In this document: piece after piece, positions 18,226 through 26,797 of the stretch
Position numbering within the stretch: position 1 is the stretch's first letter
Layout: the number at the start of each line of letters is the position of its first letter
Assembly: GCF_051811025.1 (NCBI RefSeq)
Contig: NZ_JBPWQE010000001.1
Location: 4,154,001 to 4,218,000 of the forward strand
Length of the DNA stretch: 64,000 nucleotides
Origin: Tardiphaga sp051811025
GTDB lineage: Bacteria; Pseudomonadota; Alphaproteobacteria; Rhizobiales; Xanthobacteraceae
Reading direction: 5' to 3'
Program-made: the position numbers and the translations under genes
Notes under the pieces: model-generated
What the model saw: only the letters and a program-made list of their open reading frames with translations
Database searches by the model: none
Told to the model about the DNA's origin: nothing

Positions 18226-18837
18226 TCATCCCCGCATACCAAGTCTTTCGGCGAGAGAAACGAGCTCTGCAAAGGAAACGACCTGCATCTTCTCCATGAC
18301 CTGGTGACGATGCGCCTTTATCGTGCGCTCGGTTGTTCCTAGCTCATAGGCGATCTGCTTGTTGATTTTACCCCGTACCATCAAGTCGAACACCTGCCAT
18401 TCCCGCGGCGTGAGGGACGACAAGAGCCCGCGAAATGAAGCGAGCTCGCTACGTTGCCCGTTTTCCGCCTCCAGGCGCAGCAACGCACGCTCGATCGCAT
18501 CGATCAGCTGCTGCGACGTCACTGGCTTCGTCAGAAAGTCTTCCGCACCAGCCTTGATAGCCTGCACAATCGTTGCCGCATCGACGTGCGCGGTGACGAA
18601 CACGATCGGCATGTTGAACCCCAGCTCAATCAATTGGCTTTGTAACTCCGGACCGCTCAACCCGGGCATCTGTATATCCAGCAGAATGCACCCTGGCCTC
18701 ACGGTGAACGGCAGTTGATCCAGCAATTCTGTCGCTGATGCGTATACGGCTACTTCGTACCCGGCCACTTTCAGCCGCCGCTCGATCGCGGTTCGGTATG
18801 AAACATCGTCGTCTACGACGTGAACGAGGCCCGGCAT
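18226..18837 (-). CDS. FixJ/NarL-type response regulator (REC + LuxR HTH)
   Basis: 203 residues. Receiver domain 1-120 with acidic pocket DDD (9-11), phospho-acceptor Asp54 in LLDIQMPG, Thr at FVTAH and Lys in FLTKPV. A LuxR/FixJ-type helix-turn-helix occupies about 138-200 (LTPREWQVFDLMV, NKQIAYELGTTERTIKAHR). It has no adjacent kinase; the orphan kinase at 6729-8642 is one candidate partner. Its closeness to a fixK-like gene recalls FixLJ-K cascades, but it lies on the opposite strand and may act elsewhere. Confidence 0.88.
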   Translation of the reverse strand: MPGLVHVVDDDVSYRTAIERRLKVAGYEVAVYASATELLDQLPFTVRPGCILLDIQMPGLSGPELQSQLIELGFNMPIVFVTAHVDAATIVQAIKAGAEDFLTKPVTSQQLIDAIERALLRLEAENGQRSELASFRGLLSSLTPREWQVFDLMVRGKINKQIAYELGTTERTIKAHRHQVMEKMQVVSFAELVSLAERLGMRG

Positions 18838-19192
18838 TTTACTCGAACTCCGATCAATATGGCAGAAAAGCGCTGCTAAGGCATCGATTCCGGCCGAACG
18901 TCTTACGCAGCGCGCCAGACCTTCTCATCGACGCGTCATTGTTCATACGATATCGAAGATGAACCGAACGCATTCTGAGATCGAAATATGCAGTCGTGAT
19001 GAGGCGCCACCTTCCATCCTCGGCACTGTATTACGCACCGTTATGTTGTTCTTTGGTGCAATGAACCTTGAGACAATGGTCGCAGGTTCAAGCTTATTCT
19101 TAAATCTACTTCAGCGCGAGCGGTAAAAACATGTTGTTTTTATCGCAGTGCAGAATTGATGAAAAACCGTTGAGTAAAGTGGGGAGTGGACC
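18838..19192. other. 355-bp intergenic region upstream of the fixK-like gene
   Basis: No gene seen. The part from about 19000 is AT-richer than its surroundings and should hold the fixK-like promoter. I see no TTGA-N6-TCAA box here, so direct autoregulation by the same kind of site is not apparent. Confidence 0.5.
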
Positions 19193-19876
19193 ATGTTTGC
19201 TCGCACGACAATGAACCCGACGCCTCGCCCAAACTCTCTCCGTGAACTCGGCATGGATAGCGATTCAAATCCCATCGTCAGCCTGAACGAATTCACGTAT
19301 AAAAAACGCTCTGAAATCTACGGCGAGAAAGAGCCTGCAGAATACGTCTACCAGGTAAAATCTGGCGCAGTACGAAGCTACAAGCTTCTCTCCGATGGCC
19401 GCCGACAGATCGGCGCATTTCACCTCGCCGGTGATATTTTCGGACTGGAGAACGGCGGCGAACATCGGTTCACAGCGGAAGCGATTGTCGACACCACCGT
19501 TCGCCTCATCAAACGGCAGAGTTTAGAGATGGTCGCTGAGAGCGATGCCATAGTGGCCCGCAATCTGCTCAGCATGACCACAAGCAACCTGCAACATGCG
19601 GAAGACCATATGCTTCTGCTCGGCCGCAAGACTTCGCTGGAACGGGTCGCCGCCTTCCTGCTTGAAATGGATAAACGGTTGACAGCCGCTGGCATTATGG
19701 CACTCCCGATGTCGCGCCGCGATATCGCCGACTATCTCGGCCTGACGCTGGAAACTGTTTCACGCGTATTGTCTCGGCTGCATGAACTCGGCACCCTCGG
19801 CTTTGTCGGCAACACGCAACGCCAGATCGTACTCATGGACCGAAATCGACTCGCTAGCCTCGATCTTCAGAGCTGA
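19193..19876 (+). CDS. fixK: FixK-type Crp/Fnr transcriptional regulator
   Basis: 227 residues. Cyclic-nucleotide-binding-like beta roll (about 28-120), dimer helix, then a Crp-type winged helix (about 150-225). The recognition helix LTLETVSRVLSRL carries Glu187, Ser190 and Arg191, the E--SR pattern that reads TTGA half-sites. There is no N-terminal cysteine cluster and no cysteine anywhere in the protein, so it is not an oxygen-sensing FNR; its level is probably set by transcription, as for FixK. It is the obvious candidate to bind the TTGA-N6-TCAA boxes in this window. The 3' end overlaps the convergent channel gene by 23 nt. Confidence 0.88.
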   Translation: MFARTTMNPTPRPNSLRELGMDSDSNPIVSLNEFTYKKRSEIYGEKEPAEYVYQVKSGAVRSYKLLSDGRRQIGAFHLAGDIFGLENGGEHRFTAEAIVDTTVRLIKRQSLEMVAESDAIVARNLLSMTTSNLQHAEDHMLLLGRKTSLERVAAFLLEMDKRLTAAGIMALPMSRRDIADYLGLTLETVSRVLSRLHELGTLGFVGNTQRQIVLMDRNRLASLDLQS

Positions 19877-20312
19877 AGCCACGGGCACCGATTTTGGCGA
19901 GATGATCCAGTGTCCTTTGCAGCACCTCGAACAGGACTGCCGCTGACCAACCAAACATCAGTATGCCGTTCATGGCGGTCATTGGCCCTATCAGCCGCCA
20001 GGCCTGCACCGGTATGATGTCGCCGTAGCCAAGAGTAGTGTAGTTCACGAAGGCGAAATAGAGTAGATCGCTACCTTCCGGAGCTGCACCCACTATTGCA
20101 TAGGCCAACGCCCAGGCAAGCATTTCCAGCGTGTGCGCAATCATTAGCACCGCTGCTACCTCGACCATCACGACCATCAGGTGAAATTTCGGCCGCACAG
20201 TGTGCCGTAACCCGGCTTTGCGCGCAATGTCCACGGCGCCAACAGTCACCAGCGCGTGGATCATGATCGTGACCACGGTTACGATCGAGCCAACAAAAAA
20301 CTGAATCGCCAT
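19854..20312 (-). CDS. Two-TM potassium-channel-like protein
   Basis: About 152 residues from ATG 20312; the longer frame to 20492 runs inside the upstream hydrolase gene and is rejected. Several hydrophobic segments are visible, with the selectivity-filter-like TTLGYGDI preceded by LLYFAFVNY and followed by a last helix, as in Ion_trans_2 channels. No RCK or cyclic-nucleotide domain is attached. Last gene of a three-gene minus-strand unit starting at 23719. A role in K+ flux or membrane potential is inferred from the filter. Confidence 0.8.
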   Translation of the reverse strand: MAIQFFVGSIVTVVTIMIHALVTVGAVDIARKAGLRHTVRPKFHLMVVMVEVAAVLMIAHTLEMLAWALAYAIVGAAPEGSDLLYFAFVNYTTLGYGDIIPVQAWRLIGPMTAMNGILMFGWSAAVLFEVLQRTLDHLAKIGARGFSSEDRG

Positions 20313-20341
20313 AACTCTACCAATCTGCGATAAGCCCGCCG

Positions 20342-21202
20342 CTATTGGAGAGCACCGAACCAGGCGCCGAAGTAACCGGCATATTGCGCCGGCACCTCCA
20401 GATTCATCGAATGTCCGACGCCGGGCACGATGACGAGCCGGCAATCCGGCATTGCTGCTGCCATGGTCCGTAAATCGGGCAATGGAATCCACCCGTCGCG
20501 CTCTCCCCAGAGCACCAGATGCGCATGCCGGATTTCCGGCATGCGACGTTCCAACTCTCCGCTTTCCTTCTCGCGGTTGAGGTTGACGGGCGTCCCGATC
20601 CAGATGCCTTCGGACACGCCAAATGTCTGCTCGACGATCCGGTCGAACAGCGCCTGGATTTCGCCGAGCCCCTCGCGGAAACGTGGGATCGCGTTGGGCG
20701 CCATGCTTTCCGGCAAGAATAGCGAGGACGCCGCACTGGCCATCACCGTCCGCGTGAGTTGCTTGCTTGCCATCATGGCCCGGAAAAGTTCGATCTGATC
20801 GGCGTTGAAGGCCAGTCCCAGCGGCGTCACCGGATCAAGGGCCAATATCCGCCCGAAGCGCTGCGGTTGCATCAACAACATTCGCGCGGCAATGATGCCG
20901 CCAGTCGAATGCGTTGCAAGATGGCAGAACTTGATGCCCAGCATATCGAGCGCAGCGAGCATATCCTCGGCGTGTTGCTGCATGGAGTAATTACTGTAAT
21001 CGGTTACAGGTTCCGGCCGATCGCTGTCGCCGCAACCGCGCCAGTCGATTCCGATCACACGCAGCCCTGACGGAAACAGAGGCGCGGCCAGTTCGATCCA
21101 GTCCTTGCTGGCAAGATTGCCATGGATAAAGACCACGGTTACGTCGCCCGCTCCCCATTCGCGCCAGCCCAGTGAAACCTCGCCCGCCTGCACCCTCGGC
21201 AT
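20342..21202 (-). CDS. Alpha/beta-fold hydrolase
   Basis: 286 residues, no signal peptide. Oxyanion strand VVFIHGNLASKDW, GIDWRGCGDSDRP loop, nucleophile elbow LATHSTGG (Ser99), acid near WGERDGW and His in VPGVGHSMNLE make a complete triad. Similar to haloperoxidase / epoxide-hydrolase-like esterases; substrate unknown. It starts 9 bp after the secreted tandem hydrolase ends, so the two are one operon, followed by the channel gene. Confidence 0.85.
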   Translation of the reverse strand: MPRVQAGEVSLGWREWGAGDVTVVFIHGNLASKDWIELAAPLFPSGLRVIGIDWRGCGDSDRPEPVTDYSNYSMQQHAEDMLAALDMLGIKFCHLATHSTGGIIAARMLLMQPQRFGRILALDPVTPLGLAFNADQIELFRAMMASKQLTRTVMASAASSLFLPESMAPNAIPRFREGLGEIQALFDRIVEQTFGVSEGIWIGTPVNLNREKESGELERRMPEIRHAHLVLWGERDGWIPLPDLRTMAAAMPDCRLVIVPGVGHSMNLEVPAQYAGYFGAWFGALQ

Positions 21203-21211
21203 GAGGCGGAC

Positions 21212-23719
21212 CTATTTGTTCAGACCGGCGGTCGGGGCTGCACCGGGCGGTGTCGGCGCCACCGGGAGCACCGATGCAACGGCGCCCCTGATCATTCGAT
21301 CGGTCCCGAGCGGCGAACTGGTATCGACCTTCCCCTTCGTCACGAAATCCACCACGTCGGCGGAATATTCAACGGGGTTATCCGTGTGGATGAAATGTCC
21401 GGTCTCCGGATAGATCTTGAGCATCGGCCGGTTGCCAGCATTGGTCATACGCGACATGAACGGTGTAATGACATCGCGTCCGAGGTCGGTCAGCCCGTTG
21501 AAGGCAGGCGTCGGGATAAACGGCTCCTTGTCGCCGAACGCCAGGAAGATCGGCGCCTTGATCTCGGTCACCCGTTCGTAGAGGTTCTTCGGGTCATCCT
21601 GCTGCAGCTCAGCCCCGATGGTGTAAATGTCGAAGATGAAGACGTTGCACCATTGCTCGAGCTCCTTCGAGTTACCCTTGGTGAGCCCGACCCGCTGCTC
21701 GGTATGCAAGCGGGCATATTCACTGTCGCTGAAGAAGTAACCGCTCTTCGCAGCTGACACGGCCCCGGTCTCCGGGTCACGCTTCTTGAAGTAGAAGAAA
21801 TCGCGGATGCCCTCCTCTGGCCGGGCGATCTCTGCGGCCAGGATCCCGGTCTGATCCCATGTCTGCTTCCACTTGGCGAAGTCACGGCCGAAGGATTCGT
21901 CGAACAGACGCGCCTTCTTGTCTTTGGCGATCGCGATATCGCGCGGATATTCCTCAAGACCGGAAGGTGCTTCGAGCGCAAGACCCTGCACCGCATCCGG
22001 CCAGGTCAGGGCGTAGCCCATTACGAACTGACCGCCGAGAGAGTGGCCAAGGTAGTGCGCCTTCTTGACGTTGAGCTGGTTGACGACGAGATCATAGATC
22101 ACCTCGCGCATATCCTGCATGGTGCGCGCCGGGCTCTTGTCGAGATTGCCGGGCCCGGACATGCCATAATGAGGCAGATCGGGAACGATCACGCGCACGC
22201 CGCTGCGCAAGGCATACTGCATGACATTGCCGTAGTGCCCGCCAAAAGCGCCCTTGCCATGAATGATGACAAGGACCTTTGGATCCTTGTCGGTGCCGGC
22301 ATATTCGTCCATGTAGCCGATCTGCCAAGACGTCCCACGCTTATCCTTCGCGGTGGCATATTTGACCGGATAGGGATAGGTCACGTAGTCCTTCCAGAAC
22401 GATTTTGTTTTGTCGATATTTTCGGCAACCCGAGGGATACGGTAGTTCTTGTCGACAAACTGCTGCGCCCGATCGAGGCTCGCCACGTCGTCCATGAAGG
22501 CGACGAACTTCGGATCGTTCTTGCGATTGTTGATGATCGGAAACACACCGTAGTGAGCAACCGGGCTCTCCTCGGAGACAAGGTCTGCGCCGGGAACGCG
22601 ATCGACGGCGCGCTGGGCAAGCTTGAAATTCAGCCAGAGATCATTAGTGATGTGCATCACCAGCGTGCGCGCCTGTATTCGGCCGAGGTGCTCATTGATA
22701 TTGTAGGTTTCGCCAACGCGATTGCGCCAGACCAGATCCACCGCATCATATAGTTTAGAGCGATTATTCACATTGAGACCGGCTTTCTCATTCGGCGGGT
22801 CCCAGTAGAAAACCTCGGGCTGAACCGACGCGAAACTCTGGTTCGTCCTGTAGCCAAAATCATAACCGGTCAGGCCTAGCACCGACCAGCCGAAGGCCAT
22901 GCCCGGTAGTGGGTGCTTCTCCTTCGGCAGCTTGTAGTAGTCACCCTTGGTCGATTGCCAGACCGGGTCGGACTGGATAGCGGCCGTCATAAGCTGGAAC
23001 GTCCAGTTGCCGACAGGATCCCCAGCGTCGGACTGCGTCGTCCCGCCAATCGGCATCAGCGCACCGATATATTCGGGATGTAGCACACCCCAAACATAAG
23101 TCTGCGTGCCACCCATCGAGACGCCGGCGACCAGCGCCACGCGTGCGACCTTCAAATGGTCGCGCAACATTCGATAGTTGGCCTGCACCATATCAAAGTA
23201 GCTGTACTGCGGAAATTTGATGCCAAGACCGTCCGAAGGCTTGCTGGCGCCCCAGGTGCCCAACGGATCGACCATAATGACATAGTAGCGGTCGGTATCG
23301 ATCGGTCGTCCGGGACCAATGATAGGCACGCCGCCTGATAGCGCAGCGCCCTTGACCCATTGCTCATACATGTCGGTGGAGTCGCCGGAATAGTAGGAAT
23401 TTATGACCACCGCATTGATAATCTCACCGGCGGCATTGCGGCGAGCGTTTCCAACTGCGACGTAGGCCGTGCGTAGCTTGCCACCACCGAGTGACTCCAG
23501 CGTGACGCCGCCCTCGCCGCCGTCTTCCCACTTGGAGGGGTCATTGAGGTCATACTTACCACCAAGCCGGAAGTTTGATATCTCGTAATATTTCTTCAAT
23601 CCATCATGCTGGATTTGCGACGATCGACGCGTGAAGGGCTGTGCAGTCGCAATCGCTGTGCCCACCAGCAAGATGATCAGGCTGAAAGCACAACGTTTCA
23701 CGGCGTCTGCCCCGGTCAT
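21212..23719 (-). CDS. Secreted protein with two tandem alpha/beta-hydrolase domains
   Basis: 835 residues. Signal peptide ends near IATAQPF. N-terminal domain (about 45-400) is MetX-like: INSYYSGDSTD, GPGRPIDTDRYYVIMVDPLG and elbow VAGVSMGGTQ with Ser201; a TLVMHITNDLWLNF segment could supply the acid. C-terminal domain (about 465-810) is epoxide-hydrolase-like: VLVIIHGKGAFGGHYG, elbow YLGHSLGGQF (Ser560), acid near FGDKEPF and His in YPETGHFIH. The tail is Pro/Ala-rich. Both domains look catalytically intact, which is unusual in one exported chain. First gene of an operon with a FixK-type box 59 bp upstream. Confidence 0.85.
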   Translation of the reverse strand: MTGADAVKRCAFSLIILLVGTAIATAQPFTRRSSQIQHDGLKKYYEISNFRLGGKYDLNDPSKWEDGGEGGVTLESLGGGKLRTAYVAVGNARRNAAGEIINAVVINSYYSGDSTDMYEQWVKGAALSGGVPIIGPGRPIDTDRYYVIMVDPLGTWGASKPSDGLGIKFPQYSYFDMVQANYRMLRDHLKVARVALVAGVSMGGTQTYVWGVLHPEYIGALMPIGGTTQSDAGDPVGNWTFQLMTAAIQSDPVWQSTKGDYYKLPKEKHPLPGMAFGWSVLGLTGYDFGYRTNQSFASVQPEVFYWDPPNEKAGLNVNNRSKLYDAVDLVWRNRVGETYNINEHLGRIQARTLVMHITNDLWLNFKLAQRAVDRVPGADLVSEESPVAHYGVFPIINNRKNDPKFVAFMDDVASLDRAQQFVDKNYRIPRVAENIDKTKSFWKDYVTYPYPVKYATAKDKRGTSWQIGYMDEYAGTDKDPKVLVIIHGKGAFGGHYGNVMQYALRSGVRVIVPDLPHYGMSGPGNLDKSPARTMQDMREVIYDLVVNQLNVKKAHYLGHSLGGQFVMGYALTWPDAVQGLALEAPSGLEEYPRDIAIAKDKKARLFDESFGRDFAKWKQTWDQTGILAAEIARPEEGIRDFFYFKKRDPETGAVSAAKSGYFFSDSEYARLHTEQRVGLTKGNSKELEQWCNVFIFDIYTIGAELQQDDPKNLYERVTEIKAPIFLAFGDKEPFIPTPAFNGLTDLGRDVITPFMSRMTNAGNRPMLKIYPETGHFIHTDNPVEYSADVVDFVTKGKVDTSSPLGTDRMIRGAVASVLPVAPTPPGAAPTAGLNK

Positions 23720-23777
23720 GACCGCGTCCTCCCAATGGCGTTTCGTAAAAGTGTTCGGCGAGACTTCCCGGAAAGGC

Positions 23778-23791
23778 TTGATCTAGCTCAA
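23778..23791. promoter_or_regulatory. FixK/FNR-type box in divergent promoter
   Basis: TTGATCTAGCTCAA: the left half-site is perfect and the right has one change. Centre is about 65 bp from the tandem-hydrolase start (minus) and about 66 bp from the plus-strand hydrolase at 23851, so one site could serve both operons. Confidence 0.65.
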
Positions 23792-23850
23792 TGGAATCGA
23801 CTTTCGGGAGTTGAGTATCGCAGCAATCAAATCGCCAACCGGTCAGCGCA

Positions 23851-24777
23851 ATGCCGTTCCTGAAGTATGGTTCGTATCGGATACGTTATGAACTCGACGG
23901 CCCGGAGGACGCGCCCGCCTACGTTTTGGTCAACGGACTGACCCAATACGCTGAACTGTGGACTGCCTATCGCGACGCGCTGGTCGCAAGGCGCTTCCGC
24001 GTTGCAACGTTCGATCTGCTTGGTCAAGGTGCCTCCGATAAGCCCGCGCTTTTCATCCGTCAGGACGATCACGTCGCTGCACTCCACCTTCTGATCGAAG
24101 AACTGGGTAAAGGCCCCGTTTTTCTCGGAGGTATCAGCTTCGGTGGTCTCATCGCACTACGTTATGCCATCGAACACAGCCAGCGGCTCACCGGCCTCGT
24201 GCCAATGAGCTGCTTTGCGGAGCTTCCGCCTCAACTCTATCTACTTGGCAATGCCCTGCGTACCGGATTGATTCTTGGCGGCACGAGCTATCTTCAGGAC
24301 CTGCTGCTGCCCATGAATGTCAGCGATCAATGGCTGCAGCCCATTCTCGAAACGCTCGACAAGGTCAAGCGGCAGGGCTGGCTGATCAATGACGTCTACG
24401 CACTGCAGAATCTCATGGAGTCCTTCCTCGATTTCCAGCCGCTGACGTCGCAATTACCTCAGATCGGCGTGCCGACGATGATCCTGAATGGAGAGTTCGA
24501 CTTTCTGACGCCACGCGCGCTTCATGAAACCCTGCGTATCCACATTCCCGATAGCTCGCTCGTCATCATTCCGCGCGCCTATCACGCCTTCACGCTCGAG
24601 AAGCCAGCACTCACCGCCGACCTGCTCGCACGCTTTGCGGAGGATGTGCTGGCAGGCCGCTGGCAAGGCAAAAAGGCTGTCCATGTTGCACCGGAGGAAG
24701 CCGGTGGCGAGATTGTGCCGTTTCCCGCCGGCTATGACCATCTGCGTGCGATTCCGGTACAGGGCATGATGCGATGA
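23851..24777 (+). CDS. Alpha/beta-fold hydrolase heading the CoA-transferase operon
   Basis: 308 residues, cytosolic. Oxyanion strand AYVLVNGLTQYAELW, elbow LGGISFGGL (Ser96), acid near NGEFDFLTP and His in AYHAF. A lid region of about 60 residues precedes the acid. The C-terminal 40 residues are charged and probably flexible. First gene of an operon continuing into an unknown gene (ATGA overlap), CoA-transferase subunits and a MaoC hydratase, so its substrate may be an acyl-CoA, acyl ester or polyhydroxyalkanoate-derived ester (inference). Confidence 0.82.
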   Translation: MPFLKYGSYRIRYELDGPEDAPAYVLVNGLTQYAELWTAYRDALVARRFRVATFDLLGQGASDKPALFIRQDDHVAALHLLIEELGKGPVFLGGISFGGLIALRYAIEHSQRLTGLVPMSCFAELPPQLYLLGNALRTGLILGGTSYLQDLLLPMNVSDQWLQPILETLDKVKRQGWLINDVYALQNLMESFLDFQPLTSQLPQIGVPTMILNGEFDFLTPRALHETLRIHIPDSSLVIIPRAYHAFTLEKPALTADLLARFAEDVLAGRWQGKKAVHVAPEEAGGEIVPFPAGYDHLRAIPVQGMMR

Positions 24778-25388
24778 GCGGGTTCTTCGGGCCACTCGAT
24801 ACCAATGGTCGCGTGCCCGCGCATCAGCAGACGCGCGTGGCTGCATTCCTGGTCTCGGCCCATGGCGCGCTGGCGCGGCAGTTCGCGTTTGCCTTGCCGC
24901 TCAAGCTGGACTCCGCATGGCAAACTGAACTGAATGCGCAGTTCTATCGTGAGACCGAGATCGTCTCCCTGTTGCTGCGTGCGACATCATGGATGCCCGA
25001 TCTTGCCCTGAGCTATCTGATGGGTTCCTGGGAAGCAACATGGCTGCCAAAGCCGATCGAAGGCATTGCTGATCAATCCCTGGCGCTGGCGGGTGATCTC
25101 GCCGCCCGCGCACATGCCATACATGCTGGCATCCGCCCGGCCGCCCTCTTGCCGGTCGACGCCAACGCGCATGATCCGTTCGTCACGGCGCTGCGCCGTA
25201 TTGAATTTGAAAGCGGCCGCCTGCTACAGGCCCAGATTCTTCTTTTGAAGGGCCCGAACCTTGCGCCCTTCCGCGATTCCGTGAGCGTCGCCCTCGAACA
25301 GCGACATGCCCAGGTTCGCGAGCTCTGGGCGAACGCCCTCGAGGGCGTTGGCATTTCCATTCGCGAAGGAAATGATCAGAAGTCTTGA
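24774..25388 (+). CDS. Unknown helical protein in the CoA-transferase operon
   Basis: 204 residues, overlapping the upstream hydrolase stop by 4 nt. Mostly alpha-helical by eye, with no signal peptide and no catalytic motif I recognise. Segments include DTNGRVPAHQQTRVAAFLV and RIEFESGRLLQAQILLLKG. Being inside an acyl-CoA operon it could be a granule-associated or accessory protein, but this is a guess from context only. Confidence 0.65.
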   Translation: MSGFFGPLDTNGRVPAHQQTRVAAFLVSAHGALARQFAFALPLKLDSAWQTELNAQFYRETEIVSLLLRATSWMPDLALSYLMGSWEATWLPKPIEGIADQSLALAGDLAARAHAIHAGIRPAALLPVDANAHDPFVTALRRIEFESGRLLQAQILLLKGPNLAPFRDSVSVALEQRHAQVRELWANALEGVGISIREGNDQKS

Positions 25389-25398
25389 CGCAGATCAA
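25385..25398. promoter_or_regulatory. FixK/FNR-type box upstream of the CoA-transferase genes
   Basis: TTGACGCAGATCAA: TTGA and ATCAA halves are intact. It overlaps the stop codon of the preceding gene and is centred about 82 bp upstream of the CoA-transferase A start, suggesting a second, internal promoter. Confidence 0.55.
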
Positions 25399-25473
25399 AG
25401 GAGCGCCGGGGTCATGGACCAACACTTCATCATGGTCGCCTTCTCTTGATCGCCTGTCGACCGGAGCCTCCTC

Positions 25474-26121
25474 ATGAAGGCCGTTTCCCTGGAAGAAGCC
25501 ATTGCGATGATCCCGGCCGGTGCAAGCATCATGGTCGGCGGGTTCATGGGTGTCGGCACGCCGGAGCGCCTTCTCGACGAGCTGGTACGGCAGAGGAAAT
25601 CGAGTCTTTCTCTCATCAGCAATGACGCGGCCACACCTGGAAAAGGCGTTGGAAAGCTGTTTGACGGCGCACAGGTGACCCACATGATCGGCACCCATAT
25701 TGGGCTCAATCCGAAAGCCCAACAACAAATGTTGGGCAAGCAGATCACCGTCGATCTCATCCCGCAGGGCACTTTCGTCGAGCGCATTCGCGCTGGCGGC
25801 TGTGGGCTTGGCGGCGTACTCACGCCAACCGGCGTCGGTACGCTCGTCGAGGAAGGCAAGCAGAGGATCGATGTCGATGGGAAGACATACTTGCTGGAAA
25901 CCGCTCTGCGCGCGGATTTTGCGCTGGTGCAGGCATTTCTCGCCGACTACGCCGGCAACCTTTCCTACGCCCTCACGGCACGTAACTTCAATCCGGTCAT
26001 GGCGATGGCTGCGGATACCGTGATCGTCACCGCCGAACATATCGTTCCGGTTGGCGTGATCGCGCCTGACCATGTCATGACTCCCGGCCCCCTGGTCGAT
26101 TATCTCGTTGCGAACGGGTGA
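25474..26121 (+). CDS. atoD: 3-oxoacid CoA-transferase subunit A
   Basis: 215 residues. N-terminal SLEEAIAMIPAGASIMVGGFMGVGTPERL and the GGCGLGGVLTPTGVGTLVEEG stretch (two signatures of the alpha subunit of family I CoA-transferases) are present. Moves CoA between a short acyl-CoA and acetoacetate, butyrate or a similar acid. Subunit B follows 3 bp later. The operon context with a MaoC hydratase suggests C4 acyl-CoA / polyhydroxybutyrate-related metabolism, but the acid cannot be fixed from sequence. Confidence 0.88.
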   Translation: MKAVSLEEAIAMIPAGASIMVGGFMGVGTPERLLDELVRQRKSSLSLISNDAATPGKGVGKLFDGAQVTHMIGTHIGLNPKAQQQMLGKQITVDLIPQGTFVERIRAGGCGLGGVLTPTGVGTLVEEGKQRIDVDGKTYLLETALRADFALVQAFLADYAGNLSYALTARNFNPVMAMAADTVIVTAEHIVPVGVIAPDHVMTPGPLVDYLVANG

Positions 26122-26124
26122 TCC

Positions 26125-26775
26125 ATGGATGCGCAAACCATCATCGCCCGCCGCGTGGCGCAGGAGCTTCGCCCCGGCAACCTCGTCAATCTCGGCATCG
26201 GCATTCCGACACTGGTGGCGAATTACGTGCCAGCGGGCCTGCACGTTTACTTTCAGTCCGAGAACGGCCTAATCGGCACCGGTCCCATTCCGGAGCAAGG
26301 CATGGCCCATCCGCTGCTGACCGACGCTGGCGGCAAGCCGATCAGCGCCCTGCCCGGTGCCGCAACCTTCGATAGCGCAATGTCGTTCGGCCTGATCCGA
26401 GGCGGCCATGTCGATCTCACTGTGCTCGGCGGTTTGCAGGTCGATGCTGGCGGGCACCTCGCCAACTGGATGATCCCCGGCAAGATGGTGCCGGGCATGG
26501 GCGGCGCGATGGATCTCGTCAGCGGCGCCAAGCGCGTCATCGTCGCCATGCAGCATGCAGCCAAAGGAAAGTCCAAGATCGTCGGCAGATGCAACCTGCC
26601 GCTAACATCGGCGCGGCCGATCGATCTCGTCGTCACCGATATGGCGGTCATCGCGTTTCCCGGCGGCAATGCAACCTTGCTGGAGACGGCGCCCGGCGTC
26701 AGCATCGCCGAGGTGCTGGCGGTGACCGAGGCCGAGATCGCTGTTCCAGACGATGTCCCGGAAATGAAACTGTAA
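26125..26775 (+). CDS. atoA: 3-oxoacid CoA-transferase subunit B
   Basis: 216 residues. The catalytic Glu lies in FQSENGLIGTG, the SENG motif of family I CoA-transferases, and VNLGIGIPTLVANYVP and GLQVDAGGHLANWMIPGKM match the beta subunit. It pairs with the preceding alpha subunit to form the active enzyme. GGTGATCC precedes the start. The next gene (MaoC hydratase) begins 22 bp later on the same strand. Confidence 0.9.
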   Translation: MDAQTIIARRVAQELRPGNLVNLGIGIPTLVANYVPAGLHVYFQSENGLIGTGPIPEQGMAHPLLTDAGGKPISALPGAATFDSAMSFGLIRGGHVDLTVLGGLQVDAGGHLANWMIPGKMVPGMGGAMDLVSGAKRVIVAMQHAAKGKSKIVGRCNLPLTSARPIDLVVTDMAVIAFPGGNATLLETAPGVSIAEVLAVTEAEIAVPDDVPEMKL

Positions 26776-26797
26776 CCGTGCGCAGGAACGAATCGCG

